64,000 nt of DNA from Deltaproteobacteria bacterium (GTDB taxonomy: Bacteria; Myxococcota_A; Polyangia; Polyangiales; Ga0077539). Below are positions 47,601-54,985 of the stretch, in pieces; the first letter of the stretch is position 1, and each line of letters opens with the position of its first letter. The notes below the pieces were generated by a model. The model saw only the letters and a program-made list of their open reading frames with translations. It ran no database searches and was not told the origin of the DNA. Both the position numbers and the translations under genes were made by a program. The stretch spans positions 1-64,000 of the forward strand of contig JADJAE010000020.1 of assembly GCA_016704445.1 (NCBI GenBank), written 5' to 3'.

Positions 47601-50350
47601 TCGCCTCCCTCCCCCAGGTGCGCCCCGACGACCTCTCCGGCTTCCCCACCTGCTCCCCCCTTCGCACGCTCACCCAGCAGGACCTGGGCACCCTCCACGC
47701 CGCCGTCGCGAGGGAGCTCGCCTCGGCCCGCATCGAGGTGATCGTCGACGGCGCGGTGGCCTTCACCCTCTCCGGCGACGCCCTCCCCCTCCCGCTGGGG
47801 GGTAGGCTGGACGCCGACGCCGACCCCGCCCTCACCAGCGCCCTCGACGGGCTCTCGGACACCGGGCGCAAGGGCCTCGACGCGCTGCTCCGGGTGATGG
47901 GCCCGGTGCTGATCGAGGGGGCGCTGGAGGAGGCCGATGGGGGGAAGGTTCTCGCGGCGGGCGTGGCGACGCTCTGCCTGCGCTGGGCGCTCTCGGAGGG
48001 GGGCCGCGGCGTCGCGAAGCACACGGTGCTGCGAGAGCGGCTGCGGCGCGTGCCCATGTGGCGTACGCCATCGGGGGAGCGCATCTCCCTCTCTACGCTG
48101 ACCCTCTTCACCCCGAGGCCCGCCTGGTGCCGCGAGCGCTCGACCCCGTGGATCGCCGCCGCCCCCGGCGAGGACCCCGACATCGCGGCGGTGGTGCTCG
48201 ACCACCCTGACGACGCCAAGGCGCTCTCGGCCCTGGTGGGCGAGCTCTCCGTCGACCGCTCCGAGGAGATCGAGAAGCTCCAGCGACTGCGCTCGCTGCG
48301 GGCTTCGGGCGGCGCGGCGGTGCGCCTACCGGGAGAGCCGGAGTGCCCCGCGCTCTCGGTGCGCATCGAGGCGGTGGCCCCGAAGATCGGCTTCGGAGAG
48401 CTGCGCCTCCTCGACGACGAGCCCGCCCTCACGCTGCGGGTGCACGCTCCGGGGAGCAGCGCCAGGGTGCTGACGCTCCCGGCGCCCTTCGCCATGGCGG
48501 CGGCGATCGCGTGCGTCGACCTCGACCCCTCGGACATCGACCGCTCGGTGCAGTCGCTGGAGCTGGGGACCCGCCTCCAGGAGATCGCCCGCTCGCTGCT
48601 GCTGAGGGTGGCAGGAACGAGCGACGCGCTGCCCGGGTGGAGCGACGCGGCGATGCGCTGGGCGCTGCTCACCACGCGAGGCGTCGAGGGCGCGGCGCTG
48701 GGGCGGTCGGTCTTCGCCGACACCGAGGCCAGGGCCATGTCCCTCGCGGATCTCCAGTCCCAGGAGGCGGCGCACCGCGCGGTGGGCTACTGCACCCTGG
48801 CGCCCGACGAGCCGTGCGCGCTGCCCGAGGCGGGCGTGAGGGCGGTGGTGCTCTCGACGCGCGAGGCGGGGTGGCTACAGACGCTGCGCAAGGGGCGCGA
48901 CCTTACCGCGGCGGTAAAAGCGGCCCTGCGCGCGCTGGCCTGGGACCGCTCGCCTACGGCCACGCGCATCGAAGCTCCGGTGGACGGCTCGGTGCGGGTG
49001 CGGGTGCGCAGCCCGATCAAGGCGGAGGGCGCGGAGGGGGAGGTCTGCTGGCTGGACAGCGACGCTCCGCCCGGGAGCACGGTGGCGTGGTACCGGGGGC
49101 GACGGCGGCTGGGGGAGAGCTCGATCGAGCTGCCGTGGCCCGCGCGGGTGGCGCTGGAGGCTCCGGAGCTGACGCCGGACGCGACGCGCAGCGGTCCTGT
49201 GCCCGACCTGGCGCTGGCGCAGGCGAGGCAGCGCGCGGTCGACCTCGCGCTGGGCACGCTGCGGCGCACGCTGGGTCCGACGGAGAAGGAGGCGCCGCTG
49301 GGATCGGTGGCAGCCCACGACCCCAAGAGCCCGGCGTGGCGAGGCGGCATGGCGCACGCGGCGGGCTGGCTCTGGCTGGAGCCCGACGGCTCGCCAGGGT
49401 CCATCGAGGTGATGGCGGGCGAGCAGGTGACGCTGTGGAGGGCGCGCACCGGGGGAAAGCACGGAGGCGCGGCGCCGCTCTCGGGTCGGCTGTGGCTGCA
49501 CCGGGTCGTGCGAGGCGTCGGGGAGCGCGACGAGCTGCTGGAGGCGGTGGTCGCGTGGGCGTGGCGGCGGCTGCTGGACGTGTGGTTGGGGGCGAAGGGA
49601 GTGAGCGCGGAGGACGACGGGCACGCGGTGCTGCTCACCCGCGCGGCGCTGGCGGGCGTGCTCACCGGCGCGGCGATGCGCGACGCCTCCAGGACGCTGC
49701 GGCTGCCGGGTACCCGCACGACCTTCCAGCAGCTTCAGACGGCGAGGAAGGACGATCGGGCGCTGCGGGTGGTTCCGCCGGGCGACGCCCGGGCGGAGAA
49801 GGCGTACTTCGTCCCGGAGGCGAAGGCGCCGTGGATGGCGGTGCTGCGCGAGGCGGGGATGCTCTCGGCGGACGAGGCCCCGGCGGTGACGGTGAGCGCT
49901 CCTCCCGCGAAGGCGAAGGAGAGGCCGCAGCCATCGAAGCCGGTCGCGAGCGCGCCTCGGGTGGAGACGGCGCCGGAGCCGAGGCGAGAGGAGCCCGCGG
50001 CGAAGGTGAGCGCCGCGCGCACGGTGGCGTGGCCGTGGGCGTCGAGGGTGGAGGGCGAGCTGCGCGCGCTGGGCCTCGCCCCGGAGATGCTGCACACGCT
50101 GGAGGGCACGGAGACGCCTCGGGGAGCCCGAGACGCGATGGTGGACTACCAGTCGGGCTCGCGCGTGGCGCGGGTGGCGGTGAGGCACCCGGTGGTGGCG
50201 CGCTGGCTGGCGGGCGATACGCGGCGGGGGGCGACGCTGCTGGCGATGGCGGTGTACGGCGCGATCGGCCGGGTGCGCGCCGACGTGACGGTGGCGGAGG
50301 AGTGCGCGGCGATGGACGCGGCGCTCGCGGAGTTGGCGCGCCGGGGGTGA
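44678..50350 (+). CDS. Giant (1890-residue) partner of the GHKL ATPase
   Basis: I do not recognise this protein as a named family. Its first 115 residues follow the pattern of the neighbouring ATPase: EIVRAAVAGEATAVDLYND matches the N-box helix and next strand, TFDGAAPS sits where DDGHGMD should be, and LFSTQHPRLRLLAIAVNTAL where the lid and G2 lie. The catalytic Asn, Asp and Gly residues are gone, so it is a probable dead GHKL fold. The middle 1500 residues are mixed alpha/beta with no signal or membrane segment. A Pro/Lys/Glu linker (about 1750-1785) precedes a C-terminal helical domain ending AMDAALAELARRG. It holds two TTACC palindromes. It converges on element E4. Confidence 0.8.
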   Translation: MSDRRKVLSRGTALVDPRAAVERLRSFQLAEPLLYVLEIVRAAVAGEATAVDLYNDADDLVLTFDGAAPSADDLAHLLDHLFSTQHPRLRLLAIAVNTALGFGPRHVDLYTTHEAPAGQCHRVRFTAGVSHDPDARVPAALESARVELVARPADLPPEGVRVHLRESFGLPVVREWFARDPAETVLLRDRLVALPIPLRRDGVALATGFVPGPLVSVPLELGAGLSGSLQLISATHGHRLVLSELGVILEERLLSAAADANVPGAPLRLHLDARSLPTNASRSQVDLSGGLQHALRRAWNLHLPQLLDAARARLDDPQLPEPDRVALHEALLAWVHHYLGDAWFALGRSAIATTDETELGQCPPAVLRALMALELIPTAAGPWLSVASILDTDPRPSLVWRGAEPVPAELAPHLGAVLWCPPRRPRLEALLRPLSLQPADAAIAVAREALTRRKRFLGLSPREARVAQADDAVLRVVFGEPSTEERPTLPVTLAGLRGELVLRARGLDAAGVLQTTVFIEQRPLAAEALDTAGVPAEVALEHPALRANETFQGVERDAALADAMRAVKRVLAEALAVLADELAGALSLHDPRRQWFGPSLDDLSPATRRAMARAAFDTLRNVSADPAAMRALTSDLLERHPALDELPLWPTTAPGIFASTRELRAMADSPVGCVLFSTATRSGLRADGRTVLLLDPSVRRSLSALLPASTRFVDLTDALPTPITPDPRALVTLDDRRAVPWIVVASEHTRIALAPSPSTKDTLVLAHGGLALDSRKRRSRFGPMQVVAEDDRIIVLPEKKSAALPESVPGDLDELVAAAELTLVGKLSLAWRGDDEAADSLGGDAEEIRSVPARRMLLSALAYTAGRPEDASLHPLREALEGTPMIQSRRVDGAVEELSPRALRERIQAAGGGPYPYLAEAPADLAGEDFTPLLVADREHRALIEQSLGVKLRSAHEQLPRLRDARARRLARARLASLPQVRPDDLSGFPTCSPLRTLTQQDLGTLHAAVARELASARIEVIVDGAVAFTLSGDALPLPLGGRLDADADPALTSALDGLSDTGRKGLDALLRVMGPVLIEGALEEADGGKVLAAGVATLCLRWALSEGGRGVAKHTVLRERLRRVPMWRTPSGERISLSTLTLFTPRPAWCRERSTPWIAAAPGEDPDIAAVVLDHPDDAKALSALVGELSVDRSEEIEKLQRLRSLRASGGAAVRLPGEPECPALSVRIEAVAPKIGFGELRLLDDEPALTLRVHAPGSSARVLTLPAPFAMAAAIACVDLDPSDIDRSVQSLELGTRLQEIARSLLLRVAGTSDALPGWSDAAMRWALLTTRGVEGAALGRSVFADTEARAMSLADLQSQEAAHRAVGYCTLAPDEPCALPEAGVRAVVLSTREAGWLQTLRKGRDLTAAVKAALRALAWDRSPTATRIEAPVDGSVRVRVRSPIKAEGAEGEVCWLDSDAPPGSTVAWYRGRRRLGESSIELPWPARVALEAPELTPDATRSGPVPDLALAQARQRAVDLALGTLRRTLGPTEKEAPLGSVAAHDPKSPAWRGGMAHAAGWLWLEPDGSPGSIEVMAGEQVTLWRARTGGKHGGAAPLSGRLWLHRVVRGVGERDELLEAVVAWAWRRLLDVWLGAKGVSAEDDGHAVLLTRAALAGVLTGAAMRDASRTLRLPGTRTTFQQLQTARKDDRALRVVPPGDARAEKAYFVPEAKAPWMAVLREAGMLSADEAPAVTVSAPPAKAKERPQPSKPVASAPRVETAPEPRREEPAAKVSAARTVAWPWASRVEGELRALGLAPEMLHTLEGTETPRGARDAMVDYQSGSRVARVAVRHPVVARWLAGDTRRGATLLAMAVYGAIGRVRADVTVAEECAAMDAALAELARRG
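47139..47154. other. TTACC-N6-GGTAA palindrome, copy 4
   Basis: TTACCCTGGTCGGTAA inside the giant gene, in a different codon phase from copies 1 and 3. Confidence 0.6.
48903..48917. other. TTACC-N5-GGTAA palindrome, copy 5
   Basis: TTACCGCGGCGGTAA, a perfect 15-bp palindrome with an odd centre, inside the giant gene. Confidence 0.6.
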
Positions 50351-50451
50351 GCCCGATCGGCTGTCGACGGTGCCGCTCTGCGAAGCGGCTGAACCCGACA
50401 TTTCACTGGGATTCGGAGTACGAGCCCGAGGCAGTGGGCGAGGAGTCGCCG

Positions 50452-50699
50452 GTACGACCGAGAGGCCGTCGGCGGGGATATCCCCGGTACGACCGAGAGG
50501 CCGTCAGTAACCCGAGCCAGACCCCGAGCGTCAGCGAGGGGGAGCGCCCGCTCGGGTCGTCGGTTCACGTCCGGAATCTCCGGTGATTCCTGCCAGAATC
50601 GCGGCGTCGGAGATCCTCGCTGACGACCCGAGCGGGCGCTCCCCCTCGCTGACGCTCGGGGTCTGGCTCGGGTTACTGACGGCCTCTCGGTCGTACCGG
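50452..50699. repeat. Palindromic element E4 (different sequence family)
   Basis: Arms 50484-50561 and 50622-50699, about 78 bp each, are almost perfect reverse complements (inner end GACGACCCGAGCGGGCGCT) around a 60-bp centre. The outer unit GGTACGACCGAGAGGCCGTC also occurs as an extra direct copy at 50452. The sequence differs from E1-E3 but the plan and the site (between convergent genes) are the same. Confidence 0.88.
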
Positions 50700-50781
50700 G
50701 GTCGACCTGGTGACCGAGCGAGACCGGGCACCGATGGACAAGCTCGATCGCGCCTGAGGAGGCGGCGCCCGACGCGAGCGC

Positions 50782-50829
50782 GACCCCCGTTTCGGGAGGT
50801 CTCAGTCGGAAAACGAAAGAACGGGGGCC
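50782..50829 (-). terminator. Possible hairpin downstream of the minus-strand gene
   Basis: GACCCCCGTT and AACGGGGGCC can pair (one mismatch) across a 28-base loop downstream of the gene ending at 50923. The loop is long; weak evidence. Confidence 0.3.
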
Positions 50830-50922
50830 GCAGACGGCACTCTGGGGAGGTCAGCGGCCCGTACGGCGGTCGTTCTGGTCTTTTCGGGCGGTCGACGGGG
50901 TGGAGCGGGGGTCGTTCTCGCG

Positions 50923-51678
50923 TCAGGCGGTCGGCGTCGGGTCGACCGGCGGATCTTCCTCTTCGGTCTGCGTGACGCCCGAGCGCCGCGCCGAGGGGCG
51001 GGTTCGCTCGGCCAGGGCGGTCTCGCCGACGAGGTCGAGCAGCGCCGAGGCCGCGCCTGCCACGCCGTTGAAGGCCTCGACGGCGCGCTCGATGGCGGAG
51101 TTGCGGGCGGCCTGGGTCTGTTGGAGTTCGCGCGCCTCGCGCAGCGCGTCTCCGGCGAGGGCGTGCACCTTGTCGCGGGCGGGTTCGAGGCGCTTGACGA
51201 GCTTCTTCACATCGACGGAGGCGCCGTCGTCGACGGGCGTGAGGGTGTGCGAGTCGAGGGCGGCGAGGACGTTGGTGGCGAAGCGCACCAGGGTGTCCGG
51301 CGAGCGGGGCGTGTCGCCCTTGAAGCCCAGCGACGCGAGGGCCTTCGAGGTGAAGGCGCCGGCGAGCATCTCCCTCGCGCGGGTGGTCACCTTGTAGAGC
51401 GACTCGTTGGCGTCTTCGAGCGCGCGCAGGAGCGCCGGGTCGTCGAGCTTCTCGGCCTCGTTGGCGTCATCGGCGGCGGCGAGCTCGCTCCCCTGGGCGG
51501 CCAGCAGACGCCCCATCAGGGTGAGCACGAGGGCGAAGTCGGGCATCTTCTCGCCGGATCGCAAGTGGGGCTTCAAGAGGGCTTTGAGCTTCTCGTCGAG
51601 GCGCTCGGCGTTGGTCTCGATGTGCTGGACCACGGAGCGGTTGCTCTTGAGCAGGCGGGTCACCACGGGGGATGTCAT
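50923..51678 (-). CDS. Hypothetical helical protein
   Basis: A 251-residue soluble protein, almost entirely helical by composition (MTSPVVTRLLKSNRSVVQHI, then long Ala/Leu/Glu helices with heptad-like spacing). It ends in an acidic, probably disordered tail (QTEEEDPPVDPTPTA). No signal, no membrane segment and no known motif. It could be a structural or coiled-coil protein. The ATG at 51678 is used; longer frames run into repeat-like sequence. It converges on E4. Confidence 0.65.
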   Translation of the reverse strand: MTSPVVTRLLKSNRSVVQHIETNAERLDEKLKALLKPHLRSGEKMPDFALVLTLMGRLLAAQGSELAAADDANEAEKLDDPALLRALEDANESLYKVTTRAREMLAGAFTSKALASLGFKGDTPRSPDTLVRFATNVLAALDSHTLTPVDDGASVDVKKLVKRLEPARDKVHALAGDALREARELQQTQAARNSAIERAVEAFNGVAGAASALLDLVGETALAERTRPSARRSGVTQTEEEDPPVDPTPTA

Positions 51679-51886
51679 GTCGGGGCCTCCACGCGCAGGG
51701 CGCACGATCGTCGTGCGACGACTGCGGGGAAGAGTGTCCGCGGGGTCGCGGAGGGGAGGCAAGGGCGATGTCTGGCCGTGCGTCCGTGCTCGCGCGGTCC
51801 GCCGTACATCGCCGGGGTTCGGGCGTTGGCCGCGAGATGGGTCGAAGCCCGCTGGAGGCCATCCGGCGATGGCTCTCCAGGGGGCG

Positions 51887-52026
51887 CGGAGGGGGCGACC
51901 GCCCACGCCGTCGGTACCCGTCCTCACCCGAAGCGAAGCGGAGGGGGCGACCGCTCAGGCCGTCGGTACCCGTCCTCACCCGAAGCGAAGCGGAGGGGGC
52001 GAGCGCCCACGCCGTCGGTACGCGCC
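51887..52026. repeat. 52-bp tandem repeat, about 2.5 copies
   Basis: A unit starting GCCGTCGGTACCCGTCCTCA recurs at 51907, 51959 and 52011 (last copy partial and diverged). The region from 51679 to 52339 holds no supported gene. Confidence 0.85.
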
Positions 52027-52211
52027 CAGCGAGTGAGCACCTACGTCCTCTTCATCGAGCGCTCCAGCGCTCGATGCTCCTGCAGAGAGTCCCGCGGAGG
52101 CTGAGACGATCAGCGCCAGGCTCCGACTTCAGCGACCGCAGGCCCGCTCGCGGGCCGTTCGCGGGCGCGGAGATCGGTGGTGTCTCAAGAGACGACCTCG
52201 CGCATTGAGAG

Positions 52212-52335
52212 GGCGTGGACGGTCGCCCCGTCGCTCCGCTCCGGTGAGGCGTCGTCCGTGGGCGTGGACGGTCGCCCCGTCGCTCCGCTCCGGTGAGGCG
52301 TCGTCCGTGGGCGTGGACGGTCGCCCGCTCCGCTC
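52212..52335. repeat. 49-bp tandem repeat, about 2.5 copies
   Basis: A unit starting GGCGTGGACGGTCGCCCCGT recurs at 52212, 52261 and 52310, the first two identical. It sits just after the stop of the minus-strand GFA gene. Confidence 0.9.
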
Positions 52336-52339
52336 CGGG

Positions 52340-52702
52340 CTAGAGCGAGGCGCCGTCGAAGGTCTCGACCGGCAGCTCGGTCGCCTTCCAGGCGGGGACG
52401 CAGCGGAGGTTGACCGCGACGGTCTCCGCCCCCTCGGGGCTGGTCCCTCGAGAGAACGAGCGGACGCCGCAGTGGCGGCAGAACCCGTGGTGCAGGTGCT
52501 TCTTGCCGAACTGGTAGTCCTGGATGGCGTCGGCGCCGGAGAGCAGCTCGAAGCGATCGGCCGGGACGAAGGTGAGCAGCCAGCCTGCGCGAGAGCAGAT
52601 GGAGCAGTTGCACGCGTAGGCCTTCTCCGGGCGGGCAGCGTGGACGTTGAACCGGACGGCGCCGCAGTGGCAGCCGCCCTCGACGAGAGCTTCGGTGGTC
52701 AT
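52340..52702 (-). CDS. GFA (glutathione-dependent formaldehyde-activating) family protein
   Basis: A 120-residue zinc protein of the GFA/CENP-V fold. Zinc-binding blocks in order: GGCHCGAVRF (residues 9-18), CNCSICSRAG and FCRHCGVRSFSR. GFA proteins bind glutathione adducts in some species, but most are uncharacterised, so the activity is not certain. The start at 52702 gives the family length. It is divergent from the AraC-type gene, separated by 50 bases, suggesting shared control. Confidence 0.88.
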   Translation of the reverse strand: MTTEALVEGGCHCGAVRFNVHAARPEKAYACNCSICSRAGWLLTFVPADRFELLSGADAIQDYQFGKKHLHHGFCRHCGVRSFSRGTSPEGAETVAVNLRCVPAWKATELPVETFDGASL

Positions 52703-52752
52703 GAGGGCCTTCGTAGCCGCGCGACCGGCCCCGGGTATTGTAGAAACGCGAC

Positions 52753-53601
52753 GTGCCGTGCCCATCGTCGAAGCCGCAGGGCCCGTCGCCGATCGACCGC
52801 CGGGGGATCCTCGCTCCCGATGCAGGCGAAGGGCGATTCGCGCTCTCCCGCCACGCGCCCTCGGAGCGCCTCTCCCGCTGGATCGACCGGTACTGGGTCG
52901 TCCGCTGGGACCTCCGGGACGCGCCGCCCTACGCGCAGGAGACGCTCCCCTTCCCCGCGGTGAACGTGGTGTGCGGAACCCACCGCCCCGGGGTTCACGG
53001 GGTGAACACCGCGCGCTTCGTCGCCCAGCTCTCTGGAGTCGGGTGGGTGCTGGGCGCGAAGTTCCGCCCGGGCGGCTTCGTCCCCTTCCTCCCTCCTCCC
53101 TGGACGATGGGCTCGCTGAAGAACCGCGAGCTCCCGATCGAGGCGCTCTACGGAGACGCCGGCCGACGCCTCGATGAAGCCGTCGCCTCCACCGACGACG
53201 ACCACGAGAGAATCGCCCTCATGGAGGCCTTCTTCTCCGAACGCGCCCCCTCCGAGGACACCACTCCGGAGCCTCGCGTGCCCTCGCTGCTGGCGCTGCT
53301 CCAGGGCGATCCCTCGCTGGTGCGCGTCGACCTGCTGGCCGAGAGGGCGGGGCTCTCGATGCGGTCGATCCAGCGGCTCTTCCTTCATGAGGTCGGCGTC
53401 CCGGCGAGCCAGGTCGTCCGCCGCGCGCGGATGCAGGAGGCCGCGGAGCGCGTCGCCCGCTGGGGCGCCTCTCCAGGCACCTGGGCCGACCTCGCCGCGG
53501 AGCTCGGCTACACGGATCAGTCGCACTTCATCCGCGACTTCAAGCAGCAGATCGGCCAGACGCCCACCCGCTACGCCCGCCGCTGCGCCGGGCGCTCCTG
53601 A
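52753..53601 (+). CDS. AraC-family transcriptional regulator
   Basis: A 282-residue regulator from a GTG at 52753. The N-terminal part has RWIDRYWVVRWDL and the LGAKFRPGGFVPFL pattern of the DUF6597-type sensing domain. The C-terminal AraC DNA-binding domain (about 178-275) has both helix-turn-helix units: VDLLAERAGLSMRSIQRLFL and DLAAELGYTDQSHFIRDFKQ, then IGQTPTRYARR. It lies divergent to the GFA gene, which it may control. Confidence 0.88.
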   Translation: MPCPSSKPQGPSPIDRRGILAPDAGEGRFALSRHAPSERLSRWIDRYWVVRWDLRDAPPYAQETLPFPAVNVVCGTHRPGVHGVNTARFVAQLSGVGWVLGAKFRPGGFVPFLPPPWTMGSLKNRELPIEALYGDAGRRLDEAVASTDDDHERIALMEAFFSERAPSEDTTPEPRVPSLLALLQGDPSLVRVDLLAERAGLSMRSIQRLFLHEVGVPASQVVRRARMQEAAERVARWGASPGTWADLAAELGYTDQSHFIRDFKQQIGQTPTRYARRCAGRS

Positions 53602-53665
53602 GCGCGGCCGTGGCCCCGATTGCGACGCCGCGCCATCGCGACGATGCTCGCCCGATGCGCCTCCG

Positions 53666-54952
53666 ATGCAACCGCTCCCTCGCGAGCCTCGCGTGACCGA
53701 CGCGCCACGCCGCTCGCTGCCCGACCTCGCGCGCTGGGTCACCGCTGCCCTCAGCCTGTGCGCCTGCGCGGCGCTGGTGAGCACCGCCTGGGGCGCCAGG
53801 AGCACCTCCCGGGGCCTCGCTCCCGCGCTGGAGCGCGGCCTGGCCGAGTCCTTCCTCGCGGAGATGCCCGGCGAGTTCGGCGGACCGCCCACCACCCGGG
53901 GGATGCAGTCGGTGCTCTCCCGCCGCCACGGCGCGGGCCTGCGCGCCCTCGCGCTCGTCGACGACTCCGGCGCCGTCCTCTCCCGGGTGGGCTCGCTCGA
54001 CCCCACGCCCGTCGCCCCGCCCTCGCGCTCCGGCGGCGCCTCGCTGCGCCACGTCGGAACCCGGGTGCGCTACCTCCCTCCGATGCTCGGCCCCCCGAGG
54101 CCGCCCGGAGACGTGCACTTCCCGCCTGGTCCGCCGCCGCCGCGGATGCTGCTGGAGTTCGAGCCCATCATGGTGCGCGCGGCCATCGCGGAGTCCGACC
54201 GCACCCTCGGCCTCTCGGTCGTCATCTCGGCGCTGCTGCTGGTCGCCGCGGCGTGGTTCTGGCGGCGCTCGGTGCGCGGCGAGCACCTCGACCAGCACAC
54301 CATCCACCAGGACCGCCTCGCCGAGCTCGGCAAGATGACCGCCGTGATCGCCCACGAGATCCGCAACCCCCTCGCGGCGCTCAAGGGCCACGCGCAGCTC
54401 CTCGCCGAGTCTCTGGACGAGGGCAGCTCCACCCGCTCCCAGGCCGACCGCATCGTCAACGCCTCCACCCGCCTGGAGCGCCTCGTTCGCGACCTGCTCG
54501 ACTTCGTCCGCGAGGGCCCCGTCACCCGGCGCCCCTGCGACCCCGCCGCGCTCGTGCGCGAGGTGGCCGACGAGCTCAAGCTGGGCGTCCAGATCGACGC
54601 CACGGCGGGCATCCCGCTGTTGATGCTCGACGAGCGACGGCTGCGCCTCGCGCTCTCCAACCTCCTCCAGAACGCCGCGCAGGCCGGCGCGAAGACCGTC
54701 ACCGTCGGGATCGTCTACGAGGGCGGCATGCTCAGCCTGGAGGTGAGCGACGACGGCGCCGGGATCGACCCCCACGACGTCGAGAGCCTCTTCGAGCCCT
54801 TCGTCACGAAGCGCACCCGCGGCGTCGGCCTCGGGCTCGCGGTGGTGCGCCGGGTCGCGCAGATCCATGGAGGGAGCGTGAGCGCCAGCAACCGCGCCGG
54901 GGGCGGGGCCCTCTTCACCATGCTCCTCCAGGCGCCGCCCGCGAGCGGGTGA
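53666..54952 (+). CDS. Sensor histidine kinase (NtrB-like class)
   Basis: A 428-residue membrane kinase. Two membrane segments (about 20-40 and 178-198) enclose a periplasmic domain of about 135 residues with a Pro-rich end (PPGPPPPRM). The kinase core has the H box AVIAHEIRNPLAALKGHAQL, N box LALSNLLQNAAQAGA, DDGAGID and the GVGLGLAVVRR G2 box. It lies 34 bases before a sigma-54-dependent regulator, so the two are cognate. The signal is extracytoplasmic and unknown. Confidence 0.92.
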   Translation: MQPLPREPRVTDAPRRSLPDLARWVTAALSLCACAALVSTAWGARSTSRGLAPALERGLAESFLAEMPGEFGGPPTTRGMQSVLSRRHGAGLRALALVDDSGAVLSRVGSLDPTPVAPPSRSGGASLRHVGTRVRYLPPMLGPPRPPGDVHFPPGPPPPRMLLEFEPIMVRAAIAESDRTLGLSVVISALLLVAAAWFWRRSVRGEHLDQHTIHQDRLAELGKMTAVIAHEIRNPLAALKGHAQLLAESLDEGSSTRSQADRIVNASTRLERLVRDLLDFVREGPVTRRPCDPAALVREVADELKLGVQIDATAGIPLLMLDERRLRLALSNLLQNAAQAGAKTVTVGIVYEGGMLSLEVSDDGAGIDPHDVESLFEPFVTKRTRGVGLGLAVVRRVAQIHGGSVSASNRAGGGALFTMLLQAPPASG

Positions 54953-54985
54953 CACCCGCCCTCTCCCTGCGGCACCCTCCGCACC

